Assembly: GCA_902600475.1 (NCBI GenBank)
Contig: CACKJM010000001.1
Span: 64,685 to 128,684, forward strand
Source: an uncultured Prochlorococcus sp.
Lineage (GTDB): Bacteria; Cyanobacteriota; Cyanobacteriia; PCC-6307; Cyanobiaceae
Length of the DNA stretch: 64,000 bases
Reading direction: 5' to 3'
Positions 63,729-64,000 of the stretch are shown piece after piece. How positions within the stretch are numbered: position 1 is the first letter of the stretch; each line of letters begins with the position of its first letter. The position numbers were made by a program, and so were the translations under genes. The notes beneath the pieces were generated by a model. It saw nothing but the letters and a program-made list of their open reading frames with translations. It had not been told where the DNA came from and made no database searches.

Positions 63729-64000
63729 TTAAAATTCATTTATAGCATTTAAAGCCATAGCTGCGATTGCTTTATCTGTAGCTTTTGGCAGTTGGACATA
63801 CTTCCCTTGAGCTGCCTCTGCTAATTCTTTACCAAATCCACTTGCTATAAATTTTCTCTCTGTATCTATTACTAGGAGTTTTATCCCAAGCATGGGATAT
63901 TTTGCAGCTATATCAAGAACCTCTTGTTTTAAATTGACATTTTCATTATCTTTTTCCTCAACCTCATTTTGTCCTAGAGATAATCCTAATGGTACATTTC
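63729..64000 (-). CDS. chlD: magnesium chelatase subunit D, C-terminal end
   Basis: The minus strand is open from the right edge to TAA at 63729, 90 codons. LLVIDTERKFIASGFGKELA, then GKYVQLPKATDKAIAAMALN is the end of the ChlD integrin-I (VWA) domain. ChlD with ChlI and ChlH inserts magnesium into protoporphyrin IX for chlorophyll synthesis. The N-terminal AAA and linker parts lie outside the window. Confidence 0.9.
   Translation of the reverse strand, partial: NVPLGLSLGQNEVEEKDNENVNLKQEVLDIAAKYPMLGIKLLVIDTERKFIASGFGKELAEAAQGKYVQLPKATDKAIAAMALNAINEF

Overview
The window is about 64 kb of a very AT-rich, densely packed marine picocyanobacterial chromosome. The gene set points to high-light-adapted Prochlorococcus: CP47 (psbB/psbT), psbM, psbEFLJ, psaE, petB/petD, ndhCKJ, magnesium chelatase chlD, a plastoquinol terminal oxidase, a lone degenerate phycoerythrin beta gene with a CpeS lyase, a compact rRNA operon with Ile and Ala tRNAs, very short intergenic gaps and many tiny single-membrane-span proteins. 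The call rests on gene content and base composition, not on a database match.

Layout. 1-7.5 kb: small unknown genes, a cupin protein, tenA-thiD (thiamin salvage), a photolyase, a proline iminopeptidase-like hydrolase, then a roughly 500-base gap holding a probable structured RNA with a strong minus-strand terminator, and an ORF broken by two in-frame stops. 7.5-20.5 kb: an accessory-type stretch of small and mostly unknown genes (CPBP protease, DUF1651, ArfB, peroxiredoxin, TatA, Nif11-like peptide, a CrtISO-like oxidoreductase, PTOX beside an NdhF-like fragment, an HLIP-like micropeptide, DUF3104). 20.5-25 kb: acetyltransferase, aldehyde dehydrogenase, LysM protein, psaE-mutM. 25-30.1 kb: the rRNA operon on the minus strand (16S-tRNA-Ile-tRNA-Ala-23S-5S). 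30.6-40.3 kb: neutral invertase, petBD divergent from ctpA, an HD phosphohydrolase, minCDE, tRNA-Thr, tsaC, prmC, psbM, a ferredoxin. 40.5-46.7 kb: psbB-psbT, nrdR, rpsA, metK, a sugar kinase, tRNA-Phe. 46.8-56.5 kb: VTT membrane protein, cpeS and cpeB (convergent and overlapping), UvrD-type helicase, tRNA nucleotidyltransferase, an Ndh-SelD fusion, MTA phosphorylase. 56.5-64 kb: rubA-ycf48-psbEFLJ (photosystem II assembly), ndhCKJ, a YvcK-like protein, a lipid-type ABC ATPase with an MCE protein, and the 3' end of chlD.

Together these genes serve photosynthetic electron flow (PSII, cytochrome b6f, PSI, NDH-1, PTOX safety valve), PSII assembly and D1 processing (rubredoxin, Ycf48, CtpA), division-site placement (MinCDE) and core information processing. 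No CRISPR array, insertion sequence, integrase or recognisable defence operon was seen, and I do not see a clear multi-gene undescribed system. The best leads are the unassigned structured RNA near 6.5-6.9 kb, the twin-stop pseudogene beside it, the family of micro-membrane proteins, the HLIP-like micropeptide, the PTOX/NdhF-fragment pair and the two-hairpin leader of rpsA.
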